A stretch of DNA of 36,744 nucleotides from Microbacterium sp. CPCC 204701 (GTDB taxonomy: Bacteria > Actinomycetota > Actinomycetes > Actinomycetales > Microbacteriaceae), in contig NZ_RRYE01000007.1 of NCBI RefSeq assembly GCF_004010105.1, positions 1 through 36,744 of the forward strand, given 5' to 3'. Every line of letters starts with the position of its first letter. The first letter of the stretch is position 1. The notes under the pieces were generated by a model that was not told the DNA's origin, searched no databases, and was given only the letters and a program-made list of their open reading frames with translations. The position numbers and the translations under genes were made by a program. Of the stretch, positions 16,398 to 24,557 are shown in pieces.

Positions 16398-17552
16398 TTA
16401 GAGACCCCAGAGCTCGAGGAATCCGCCCTGATAATCCGCGTCGCCGAACCAGCTGCCGGAGGCCTCCCCCTCGACCGTCAGGTCGAGGTCGCCCACATTC
16501 TCGGTCGTGAAAAGACGGCGGAAGGGGAAGTCGAGGTCTTGTACGGCCGGCTGTCCCGTCGCCATCCGCAGCGACGCATCCGCGATGTACCAGGCGAGAG
16601 CGCCGTAGTTGGCCGACGCATCCGCCGTGACGTTTCGGCCCGCTTCGATGTCCTGCAGGGTGGAGAGGTAGCCGTCGCCGCTGACGACCTTGATGTCGTC
16701 TCGACCGGACGCCTGGATCCCCTGGGCAACCGAGGGCAGACCGGAGTCGAACTGCATGTGCACGTAGGCGATGCTCGGGTTCGCGGTGAGAGCGGAGCTC
16801 ACGAGACTCGGCAGTCGGTCGTACTGACCGGTGTTGATCTCGATCGTCTCGACCGTGCAGTCGGGGCACTTCTCCGCGTAGGTGCCGAGCATGCCGGCAT
16901 CCGCCCAGCCGATCGTCGCCGGCGTGTCCGTGACCTTGATGGCGAGGACGTTCGCGCTCGCGTTCGAGTCGGCGATAACCCAGTTCGCCGCCCAGGAGAG
17001 CAGATCCACGCTGCCAGGGGAGACGTAGGCCACCTGGAGCGGGTCGCCGTCACCGGATGCCGTCGTCAGCGCGTAGACGAGCGGGATGCCCGCGGACTCG
17101 AGCGAGTCGTACGCCGCCGGGGCGAACTCGTAGGGCATGCCGACCGTGATGACTCCCGTGGCATCCGCGGCGATCGCCTGGGCGATGCAGCTGCCGGCGT
17201 CCGCCGGGTTGGCCTTGGCATCGCACACCTGGACCTTCACGTCCGCCGCTTCCAGCGCCGCCGTGACCGAGTCGCCGAGTGCGCTGAGGACGGGCACTTG
17301 CAGGGTGGCCGGGATGTAGTAAACGGTGCCGCCCGCCGCGGCGGCGGCGTCGAACGCGGGGCCGGGCGCCGTGAACTCGTTGACGGGTTCGCTGACCGTC
17401 GCGACGATGTCGGCTGCGGCCTGTGCCTGCGGGTTGAGTTCCTGCACGGCGCCGTCGCCGCTGTCCGTGCCTGCGTCACCGGTGCAGCCGGCGAGGGCGA
17501 GCGCGCCGGCGACGGCCGTGGCGATGAGGACGGTTCGTCCTGTTCTTTTCAT
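16398..17552 (-). CDS. ABC substrate-binding lipoprotein of the catabolic operon
   Basis: A 384-aa lipoprotein with signal peptide and lipobox LAGC at about residues 20-23. The mature part has the periplasmic-binding fold of sugar-type importers (GGTVYYIPATLQVPVLSALG, SCIAQAIAADATGVITVGMP, IPLVYALTTASGDGDPLQVAYVS) and a C-terminal WFGDADYQGGFLELWGL. It is last in the PadR-facing operon, after permease and ATPase, so its ligand is probably the aromatic substrate or a glycoside of it, not a simple sugar (inference). CGGAGG lies eight bases before the ATG. Confidence 0.88.
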   Translation of the reverse strand: MKRTGRTVLIATAVAGALALAGCTGDAGTDSGDGAVQELNPQAQAAADIVATVSEPVNEFTAPGPAFDAAAAAGGTVYYIPATLQVPVLSALGDSVTAALEAADVKVQVCDAKANPADAGSCIAQAIAADATGVITVGMPYEFAPAAYDSLESAGIPLVYALTTASGDGDPLQVAYVSPGSVDLLSWAANWVIADSNASANVLAIKVTDTPATIGWADAGMLGTYAEKCPDCTVETIEINTGQYDRLPSLVSSALTANPSIAYVHMQFDSGLPSVAQGIQASGRDDIKVVSGDGYLSTLQDIEAGRNVTADASANYGALAWYIADASLRMATGQPAVQDLDFPFRRLFTTENVGDLDLTVEGEASGSWFGDADYQGGFLELWGL

Positions 17553-17606
17553 GGTGTGCCTCCGTGAGTGTGTTGTGTTTCGGGCCGAGCCGGGGATCCG
17601 GCGGTG

Positions 17607-18611
17607 CTAGGTGCGTACGCGTCGTTGCACGAGGTGGGAGATCGTGACGGCGAGGATCAGAGCCGTGCCGTAGAACACCTCGGTGACCCAGCCGGTGAGA
17701 CCGAGGAGCTGGAGGCCGAAGACTCCGCTGATGAGGAAGTAGGCGGCGATCATCATGCCGACCGGGTTGAACCGCCCCGGCACGACCGCCACGGTCCCGA
17801 GGAACACGGCTGCGAAGGTGGGCATCAGGTACGCGGTGGCGGATCCGGGGTTGAATCCGCCGTTGCCGATGGCGATCAGGACGCCGGCGAGACCCGACAG
17901 CAGCGCGCTCACGAGGTAGGCGCCGATGCGGATGCGGCTGACCGCGACGCCAGCGAGCGCCGCAACCTGCCGGTTGGAGCCGACGAACACCATGTGTCGC
18001 CCGACGGGCGTCGCGGCCATCACGTAGGTCACGATCGCGACGAGCACGAGCCCGTACCAGAACAGCAGCGGCAGCCCGAGCAACCTGCCATTAGATATGG
18101 CGGCGAGGGAGAGGTCAAGTCCGCTCACCGTTGTCTCGTTCGAGATCAGGAAGGCGAGACCTCCCGCAATACTGGACACGCCGAGGGTGACCACGACCGA
18201 GTTGATCCCGACGACCACCACCAGGATCGCGTTGATGAGGCCGAGCAGCAGCGCGATGGCAATCGATCCGAGCGCCGCCGCCCACACCGGCCATCCGTAC
18301 AGCACGGCCAGGGACGGCAGTGCGATTGCGGAGATGCCGAAGATGCCCGCGAAGGAGAGGTCGAACTCGCCAACCGCCATCGCGATGACGACGCCGAGGC
18401 CCAGCAGGATGACGGGGGTGATCTGGCTGAGTACGGTTCGCAGGATCGAGACGGGGGCGATCTCGGGCGCCATCGCGGTGATCGCGAGAAGCATTAGGAC
18501 CCAGAGGATGACCAGGCTGTAGCGAGACAGGAGCTGCACGAGGAACCGCCGCGCGGGCGAGGCCTGTGGAGCGACCGGGGTGGTCTGGGTGCGAGGGGCG
18601 GTCGCGGTCAT
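17607..18611 (-). CDS. CUT2-type ABC permease of the catabolic operon
   Basis: A 334-aa polytopic permease related to RbsC. Landmarks are AVGEFDLSFAGIFG (equivalent of the conserved GEIDLSVG loop), VGRHMVFVGSNRQVAALAGV and multiple hydrophobic helices. Its ATG at 18611 overlaps the ATPase stop by four bases. It forms one transporter with the ATPase (18608-20173) and the lipoprotein (16398-17552). Confidence 0.9.
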   Translation of the reverse strand: MTATAPRTQTTPVAPQASPARRFLVQLLSRYSLVILWVLMLLAITAMAPEIAPVSILRTVLSQITPVILLGLGVVIAMAVGEFDLSFAGIFGISAIALPSLAVLYGWPVWAAALGSIAIALLLGLINAILVVVVGINSVVVTLGVSSIAGGLAFLISNETTVSGLDLSLAAISNGRLLGLPLLFWYGLVLVAIVTYVMAATPVGRHMVFVGSNRQVAALAGVAVSRIRIGAYLVSALLSGLAGVLIAIGNGGFNPGSATAYLMPTFAAVFLGTVAVVPGRFNPVGMMIAAYFLISGVFGLQLLGLTGWVTEVFYGTALILAVTISHLVQRRVRT

Positions 18612-20173
18612 GAGAGGGCTCTTTCACTGTCGGGGAAGATCTCGGCGAAGACGGTGTCGGCGGTGAAGGGTCTCGTCAGTTCCCGCACGACCACCCCGCG
18701 GTCGAGGATGAGGACGCGGTCGCACACGGCGGCGAGGTCGTCCACCTCGTGGCTGCACAAGAGGACTGCGCTGCCGTCGACGGCGGCTTGGCGCGCGGCG
18801 CGCAGGACGGCGATCCTCGCGCCGACATCCACCGCCTGCGTGGGGTCGTCGAGGACCAGGACGGCCGGCGGATCGAGCAGCCATTTTCCCATGAGCAGCT
18901 TCTGCTGGTTACCGCCTGAGAACGTCGCGACGGGAGCGTTGCGGTCTGCCGGGTGTACAGCGAACCGCGCCATCACACCGTCGGTCTCGGACTTCTGCCA
19001 TCCTGTTCCGATCCACCAGCGCTTCCCGCGGCGGGCGAGGTGGGGCAGCGTCACATTCTCCTGGGCGGTCAGTGCGGTAGCCAAACCTTCGCCGTGGCGA
19101 TCCTGCGGGATGTAGCTGAGTCCGGCCGCGAGCGCGGCGAGCAGGTTCCAATTGCTCATGTCCGATCTGCGATCGTCGATCGCGAGCGATCCCCGCCCAC
19201 CGGCGCGGCCGGCTAGCAGCGGCGCCAGAGCGGCGAGGCCCGAGTCGACGGAGCCCGTGACTCCCACCACCTCCCCGCGGCGCACGTCGAGCGAGACGTC
19301 GCGGACGCGGCCGCCGGAGAGGTTCTCGACGCGCAGCCCGCCGGGGCTCGCTGCGCTTGGCATCTGTGCGACGAGGTCGTCGAGATCGCCGTCTCGGCCG
19401 AGGACGAGGCGTGTGAGCCCGGACTCGTCGAGATCTGCCACCGGCACCCCCGTCTCTACGATCCGGCCGTTGCGCAGCGCGGTCACCCGGTCGGCGATGT
19501 GCAGCACTTCGCGCAGGTTGTGGCTTACGAGGATCACCGCCGTGCCCTGTGCAGACAGAAGCCGAATGAGACCGTAGAAGTCGGCGAGGGATTCCTGAGG
19601 GATGCCACGGGATGACTCATCGAACACCACGACGCCGGCGCCCGGGCGCCGGCCCTGCAGTGCCCGCGCGACCGCGACGCCCACACGGTCGCTGGGCCGG
19701 AGCGTCCCGACCTTCGCCTCTGGCGAGATGTGTCCGAGTCCGAGGAACTCGAGCGACTCGCGGACGGCTGCCGCGTCGCGTCCGCGATCGATCCACCGCG
19801 TGTAGCGGTTGACCGCGTGACGCCCCACCCGGACGTTTTCCCGGACCGTGAGGTCGAGCACGAGCCCCAGGTCCTGGTGCACGAACGCCAGACCCTCATC
19901 GTGCAGCCGACCCGTGCGCACCGGGGTCCCGATGCGCGTGCCGTCGACGTAGACGTCGCCGCCGGGGTCGGCCGAGTACACGCCGCTGATCAGCTTGATC
20001 AGCGTCGACTTGCCCGAACCGTTCTGCCCGACGAGCGCGTGCACCTCGCCGGGCTGCACCCGCAGCCGCGCGTCGTGCAGCACTGTCACCCCAGCGAAAG
20101 TCTTGGACAGCCCGGTGACTTGCAGCCGGGGAGTGCCGGCTGCCGCCTCGGGGCTTTCGCTGTCTTTGCTCAT
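18608..20173 (-). CDS. ABC ATPase with non-canonical signature and Walker motifs
   Basis: A 521-aa two-domain ATPase of the RbsA type. NBD1 has a good Walker A (GQNGSGKST), but its signature is LRPSDRVGVA instead of LSxGxxQ and its Walker B is VVVFDESSRGI. NBD2 has a degenerate P-loop (GSVDSGLAAL), a normal FSGGNQQK signature, and Walker B VLVLDDPTQAVD, where the usual catalytic Glu is Asp. So the two composite ATP sites differ from the textbook arrangement. GAGGAAG lies before the ATG at 20173. It follows the FAD hydroxylase gene by 36 nt, consistent with one transcript. Confidence 0.9.
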   Translation of the reverse strand: MSKDSESPEAAAGTPRLQVTGLSKTFAGVTVLHDARLRVQPGEVHALVGQNGSGKSTLIKLISGVYSADPGGDVYVDGTRIGTPVRTGRLHDEGLAFVHQDLGLVLDLTVRENVRVGRHAVNRYTRWIDRGRDAAAVRESLEFLGLGHISPEAKVGTLRPSDRVGVAVARALQGRRPGAGVVVFDESSRGIPQESLADFYGLIRLLSAQGTAVILVSHNLREVLHIADRVTALRNGRIVETGVPVADLDESGLTRLVLGRDGDLDDLVAQMPSAASPGGLRVENLSGGRVRDVSLDVRRGEVVGVTGSVDSGLAALAPLLAGRAGGRGSLAIDDRRSDMSNWNLLAALAAGLSYIPQDRHGEGLATALTAQENVTLPHLARRGKRWWIGTGWQKSETDGVMARFAVHPADRNAPVATFSGGNQQKLLMGKWLLDPPAVLVLDDPTQAVDVGARIAVLRAARQAAVDGSAVLLCSHEVDDLAAVCDRVLILDRGVVVRELTRPFTADTVFAEIFPDSERALS

Positions 20174-20209
20174 CACACTTCCTCGTGTCATTGGGCAGGG
20201 ACCGGGGTG

Positions 20210-21772
20210 TTAGCCGGCGATCTCCGCAGGGTCTCGTCGGCGGGTCGCCGCAGCGGCGGCGAGTAGCGCGTCGGCGCCGTCCTTGTCCGAGGTTCCGAAC
20301 ACGTAGCGATCGGGACGCAGGAGCGCGGTGTCGCACCCGAAAGTCGCGAACCATTCGCCCAGGACGCCGTCGCGGTCCTCGATGTCCCGGCCCACGATCA
20401 GCACCGATGCCCCCGCCGGGTCAGCGGGAGCGGACGCCGCAGGGCTGCCGATCAGCGTCCAGTCACGGCCGAGCACCTCGTCGAGGCGCACGCGGGCACC
20501 GTCGCTCGTGTTGACCCATGGCTGCGGGAAGAGCAGACCGCTCGCCGCGGAGCGGTCGGGCTCGAGAACCCCCGCGACGAGACCGGGGATCGTGTCGCGG
20601 AAGGTTCGGACCTGCTGAGGCTGAGGCTGCGGCTCCGCCATCCGCGCCCGCATCTCTTCGTCGCGCACCCGCGCGAGCTCCGGATCCAGCACGCAGATGT
20701 ACCGTCCGTTCGCGACGGACTGGTCGATGATCGCCCGGACGTGCGGTTCCCGTTCGCTCTGATAGGTGTCCAGAAGACCCTCCGGCTCGCCCTCGCGGAG
20801 CACCGCGGCGAGCTTCCAAAGCAGGTTGCGCACGTCACGGATGCCGTGGCACATGCCCTGGCCGTAGAACGGCGGTGTCTGATGCGCCGCGTCTCCCGCG
20901 AGGAAGACGCATCCCTCCCTCCACCGCTCGGCGACGAGCGCGTGGAACTCGTAGATGGCGACGCGCTCGATATCGATTTCGTCTCGTCGCAGCCACGGGG
21001 TGACGCCGCTAATGATCGACCAGGCACCCTCGGCGGTGGTGTATTGCTGGCCGTTCTCGCCGGGCAGCAGCATGAACTCCCACCGGCGGTGCCGCCGCGG
21101 CCCGGGCACGTACGTGCCGGGGCGGGCGGGATCGCAGTACATGATCGAGTAGTCGGGGCCCTGGTCCTCGTCCTGAACGGCACCGTCGATGATGAACCAC
21201 GGCTCCTCGAATCCGTAGTCGGTGAGGGCGATGCCCAGCTGCTTGCGGATGCCGCTGGACGCACCGTCCGCCGCGATGACGTACCGACCCTGCTCGCGCA
21301 GCGTCGCCCCGTCCTGCCCGCGCAGTTCGACCGTGGCAACGTCTCCGTCCTGCGTCACCGACTCGCACCGCCAGCCCAGCAACGCGCTCACGTGCGGCGC
21401 TTCGGCCGCCCGCCGCCGTAGGAGCGCGTCGACCTCGGGCTGGTAGAACATGTAGTGCGGCTTCCAACCAAGGTCGCCGTCCACTGCCGTGACACGGAAG
21501 TCGCGGATCGGTTCTCCGTCGGCGCCGAGGTGCAGCCCGCCCGAGGTTGCGCGCGCGAGCGGTTCGATCTCATCGGAGAGCCCGGCGAACTGGAAGATGC
21601 GCATGATGTCCGCGTCGAAGTGGATCGCGCGCGGAAGCGGATACACCTCAGTCGAGGCGTCGACGAGGAGCGTCCGCAAACCCTGCCGGTCGGCGATGAC
21701 GGCAGCAGCGCTGCCGACCGGTCCTGCGCCGATGATGATGACGTCGTACACCGGGCCGGAGATATCGCTCAC
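20210..21772 (-). CDS. FAD-dependent aromatic hydroxylase (MhpA/PheA type)
   Basis: A 520-aa class A flavoprotein monooxygenase. It has the N-terminal FAD motif VIIIGAGPVGSAAA (G15, G17, G20), the DG motif AADGASSGIRKQLG, the GD motif FLAGDAAHQTPPFYGQGM and a C-terminal thioredoxin-like extension (GRDWTLIG...ADPAGASVLIVGRD...LRPDRYVFGT). Relatives ortho-hydroxylate phenolic rings with NAD(P)H and O2, preparing them for extradiol cleavage. Start is GTG 21772 in a four-base GTGA overlap with the dioxygenase gene; longer in-frame readings to 22003 lie inside that gene. Confidence 0.92.
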   Translation of the reverse strand: MSDISGPVYDVIIIGAGPVGSAAAVIADRQGLRTLLVDASTEVYPLPRAIHFDADIMRIFQFAGLSDEIEPLARATSGGLHLGADGEPIRDFRVTAVDGDLGWKPHYMFYQPEVDALLRRRAAEAPHVSALLGWRCESVTQDGDVATVELRGQDGATLREQGRYVIAADGASSGIRKQLGIALTDYGFEEPWFIIDGAVQDEDQGPDYSIMYCDPARPGTYVPGPRRHRRWEFMLLPGENGQQYTTAEGAWSIISGVTPWLRRDEIDIERVAIYEFHALVAERWREGCVFLAGDAAHQTPPFYGQGMCHGIRDVRNLLWKLAAVLREGEPEGLLDTYQSEREPHVRAIIDQSVANGRYICVLDPELARVRDEEMRARMAEPQPQPQQVRTFRDTIPGLVAGVLEPDRSAASGLLFPQPWVNTSDGARVRLDEVLGRDWTLIGSPAASAPADPAGASVLIVGRDIEDRDGVLGEWFATFGCDTALLRPDRYVFGTSDKDGADALLAAAAATRRRDPAEIAG

Positions 21773-22647
21773 CGCGCGATCTCGCTCTCCTGTAGCGGCG
21801 GGATGAACACCTCGCGGAACCCCGTGGGGGGAAGCGGTCCCCACAGGACGGCGGACTTCAGTCCGTTTGTCCAGACCTCCGCCTCCCATTCCTCCTCTTC
21901 GCCGATCTGCAGCATGTTGGAGCAGACCTCGAGGATCGAGCCGGCCGGATCGAGGTGGTAGGTGAAGATGTTCATCCCGAGCGCGTGCCGGCCCGGACCC
22001 CACATGAAATTCTGGCCGCGAGCGGCAAGAAGGTCGCCGAGCGCACCGAGACCGTTGATGTCGGAGGTCTCGAACGCGTAGTGATGCAGCCCGTCCTCGC
22101 CGTTGAAAACGGCGACAGTGTGGTGGTTCTCATTGCAGCGCAGCCAGTGGCGCTCGCCCAGGACGCTGTCGGTCAATCGAAAGTCGAGGACGTCGATGAA
22201 GAAGTTCTTGAACGCCTCCTGGTCGCGAGCAGCGAAGCTCAGGTGGTCAAGGGCTCCAATGACGGGTCCACCCTCGCGCGGCGACTCGTTGCGGACGTGC
22301 GGATCGCCGACGCCCACCTCTACGGCCACGCCGTTCGGAGCGTGGAAGCGGATCGTCGGTACCTCGAGCTCGAACCCGTCGCTGTAGGCCACGCCATAGG
22401 CGTCGAGGCGGCGACGAATCTCCGCGAGGTTGCCCGCGGTGGTGTGCAGCGCCATGAAGTCGAAGGACGCCGAACCGTGCGTGCGCAGGATGAGGCAGGG
22501 CTCCTGACCGGGCAGAGCGAGGCGGACCTGATCGGCGGTCTGCTCCCGCACGTCGAGGCCGAGCAGTTCGCTCGCGTGGGCGACGGATGCCGCAAGGTCG
22601 GGCACGCGGAATCCGGCGCGGACGAGGTGGTGGGTCATTGTGGTCAT
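21769..22647 (-). CDS. Type I (VOC) extradiol ring-cleavage dioxygenase
   Basis: A 292-aa two-module vicinal-oxygen-chelate dioxygenase. Predicted Fe(II) ligands in the C-terminal module are H135 (GALDHLSF), H188 or H189 (GLHHYAFE) and E240 (SILEVCSN). The acid catalyst is in CNENHHTVAVF (H175/H176) and the conserved Tyr is in FTYHLDPAG. It should meta-cleave the catechol made by the FAD hydroxylase. The acidic C-terminal tail (IGEEEEWEAEVW) is family-typical. AGGAG precedes the ATG at 22647; the overlap downstream implies coupled translation. Confidence 0.92.
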   Translation of the reverse strand: MTTMTHHLVRAGFRVPDLAASVAHASELLGLDVREQTADQVRLALPGQEPCLILRTHGSASFDFMALHTTAGNLAEIRRRLDAYGVAYSDGFELEVPTIRFHAPNGVAVEVGVGDPHVRNESPREGGPVIGALDHLSFAARDQEAFKNFFIDVLDFRLTDSVLGERHWLRCNENHHTVAVFNGEDGLHHYAFETSDINGLGALGDLLAARGQNFMWGPGRHALGMNIFTYHLDPAGSILEVCSNMLQIGEEEEWEAEVWTNGLKSAVLWGPLPPTGFREVFIPPLQESEIAR

Positions 22648-22685
22648 CGGTGTGCTCCTGACAGACGAGAAGGGGAGAACGGGAT

Positions 22686-23498
22686 TTATCGGTCCAGACG
22701 GAGCGCCGTGCGCGCGTCGTCGACGGTGGCGATGGAGAGGTCGAGCGACCTGGCTAGTGCGACAGTCCGCTCTACGAGGGGCAGATTCCCCGGTGCCAAC
22801 TCGCCCTTGCGCAGGTAGAGGGTGTCCTCCATCCCCGTGCGGGCGTTCCCACCGAGGGCGAGCCCCACCGCTGTCAGCGACAGGTTGGTGCGACCGATCG
22901 CGATCACCTGCCAGATGGCGCCCTCGGGAAGGCGGCGCACCATCGTGAAGAGGTTCTCCGCGGTGGCCGCCATCCCGCCCTGCACGCCGAGCACGATGCT
23001 GAACTGCAGGTCGCCGTCCAGGAGGCCCTCGTCCCTCAGGCGCAGGCACTCGTCGAGGTGTCCGGAGTCGTAGATCTCGAGCTCGGGCTTGATCCCGAGG
23101 TCCTTCATCTTCGCCGCGAGGCGTCGCACGTCTCGCGGCGGGTTGCGGAACTCGCCGCGGCCGAAGCTCATCGAGCACGGGTTCAGCGTCGCCATCGTCG
23201 GGCGCAGGTCGACGAGTCGCTCGCGCTCTTCGAAGGGGACCTCGAGGCCCACCCCGGTGGAGAGTTGGATGAGGATGGGGCAGCGGTCTTGGATGAGGTC
23301 CATCACCTTGCGCGCGATGCCGAGGTCGGCGGTGGGTCGCTGCTGCTCGTCCCGGACGTGGATGTGCGCGACGGCGGCCCCTGCGTCGTACGCGGCGCCG
23401 ACGGCGTCGGCGATCTCCTCCGGGGTGGTCGGCAGCGCGGGGTTGTCCGCTTTGCTCGCGATGGGACCGGTGGTCGCTACGGTGATGACGGCGCTCAT
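22686..23498 (-). CDS. Beta-keto acid cleavage enzyme (BKACE, DUF849)
   Basis: A 270-aa zinc-dependent TIM barrel of the family of 3-keto-5-aminohexanoate cleavage enzyme. Zinc ligands are seen in AHIHVRD (H45, H47) and GMED (E225). STGVGLEVPFEER and LNPCSMSFG are other conserved segments. Family members react a beta-keto acid with acetyl-CoA to give acetoacetate and a new CoA thioester. In this operon the beta-keto acid is probably produced from the ring-cleavage product (inference). GAGGAG lies before the ATG; only 8 nt separate it from the FAH gene. Confidence 0.9.
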   Translation of the reverse strand: MSAVITVATTGPIASKADNPALPTTPEEIADAVGAAYDAGAAVAHIHVRDEQQRPTADLGIARKVMDLIQDRCPILIQLSTGVGLEVPFEERERLVDLRPTMATLNPCSMSFGRGEFRNPPRDVRRLAAKMKDLGIKPELEIYDSGHLDECLRLRDEGLLDGDLQFSIVLGVQGGMAATAENLFTMVRRLPEGAIWQVIAIGRTNLSLTAVGLALGGNARTGMEDTLYLRKGELAPGNLPLVERTVALARSLDLSIATVDDARTALRLDR

Positions 23499-23506
23499 GG
23501 GGCTCC

Positions 23507-24409
23507 TCAGGCGGATCGGGGGACGGGTCGACGGGCGTGCGGAGCCTCTTCGGCGGCGACGGGGTTGCGGAGCGTTCCGATACCGTCGATCTCTACCTCG
23601 ACGACATCGCCTGGCCGAAGGAACACGACCGGGTCGCGGCGGATGCCGACGCCGCCGCTGGTGCCGGTGACAATGACGTCGCCGGGCTCCAGGCGGTGGA
23701 TGGTGGAGAGGTAGCTGACCATGTCCTCGATGCGGAACAGCAGCTCCGAGATCCGCGCGGACTGCATCACCTCGCCGTTGAGCCGCGTGATCATGGTGTG
23801 CTCGTAGGGGTCGCCGAACTCGTCGGCGGTCACGAGCCAGGGGCCGAATGCACCGGAGTCGGCGAAGTTCTTCCCGGGCGTGATCTGGCTCGTGTGCCGC
23901 TGCCAGTCGCGCACGGATCCCTCGTTGTAGCAGGCGTATCCGGCGATGTGCTGTCGTGCGTCCTCGGGGGCGATGTGGCGACCGCCGCGGCCGATGATGA
24001 CGGCCAGCTCTCCCTCGTAGTCGAGTTGCTCGGAGACGGCGGGGACCAGCATCCGCTGACCGTGGCCGACCTGGCTGTCGGGCAAGCGCAGGAAGAAGAC
24101 TGGGAAGTCGGGGACGGGTCGGTCGCCGCCCTCCTGGACGTGGCTCAGGTAGCTCAGCGCGGCGCACCAGATGGCATGCGGGTCGGGCACCACCGGGAGC
24201 AGGGTGACCTCGGCGAGTGGGGCCGACGTGTCAACGTCCACCTGCGTCGCCGCCTGCTCGAGGCCTTGCAGGCGCTCGGTAGGCCAGGCGACGAGTTCGC
24301 GCATCACCGAGGGGGCGCTCGCGTCGAGGGATCGGACGTCGATGATCCGGTCGCCAAGGACAATGCCGACGCTGCGCCGGTCGCCGAGTTCGTAGCTGGC
24401 GAGCTTCAT
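23507..24409 (-). CDS. Fumarylacetoacetate-hydrolase-family protein
   Basis: A 300-aa FAH-fold hydrolase, first gene of the PadR-facing operon. Metal ligands E132 and E134 are in DYEGELAVIIGRGG. The third position, normally Asp in the NDxSxRD motif, is Glu163 here (YNEGSVRDWQ). The C-terminal core GDVIVTGTSGGVG and FLRPGDVVEVEIDGIG are normal. Family members hydrolyse C-C bonds of acylpyruvate-like ring-cleavage products, or act as hydratases or decarboxylases. The start at 24409 with GGGAG is preferred to the ATG at 24472, which lies in the promoter. Confidence 0.9.
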   Translation of the reverse strand: MKLASYELGDRRSVGIVLGDRIIDVRSLDASAPSVMRELVAWPTERLQGLEQAATQVDVDTSAPLAEVTLLPVVPDPHAIWCAALSYLSHVQEGGDRPVPDFPVFFLRLPDSQVGHGQRMLVPAVSEQLDYEGELAVIIGRGGRHIAPEDARQHIAGYACYNEGSVRDWQRHTSQITPGKNFADSGAFGPWLVTADEFGDPYEHTMITRLNGEVMQSARISELLFRIEDMVSYLSTIHRLEPGDVIVTGTSGGVGIRRDPVVFLRPGDVVEVEIDGIGTLRNPVAAEEAPHARRPVPRSA

Positions 24410-24557
24410 GGCTGTCTCCCGGTCTTCTTCGACGATGTATGCCTGGACACCGTATGATGTTAAATAGAACATGTCAACTTTTACATGTCCGGTGCAACAC
24501 GTAGTTCAGATTGATGGGACACCTTTGACATGTCAGGTTTGCGATTAGGGTGAACCC
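24410..24557. promoter_or_regulatory. Divergent promoter with phased PadR-type operators
   Basis: On the plus strand ATGT (24457-24460), ACATGT (24469-24474) and ACATGT (24483-24488) form two consecutive ATGT-N8-ACAT sites on a 14-bp period. They overlap a minus-strand promoter candidate: TTGACA at 24477-24472 and TACGGT at 24454-24449, 17-bp spacer. A perfect palindrome TGACATGTCA (24526-24535) overlaps TTGACA (24525-24530) of the padR promoter, whose -10 may be TAGGGT at 24546-24551. That would place the transcript start at or near the ATG 24558, a possibly leaderless mRNA. ATGT-N8-ACAT is the arrangement I recall for PadR operators. Confidence 0.75.

Noticed and set aside
20210-22003. Longer start for the FAD hydroxylase
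   Set aside because: The extra residues overlap the dioxygenase gene; GTG 21772 with the GTGA overlap and the family N-terminus fits better.
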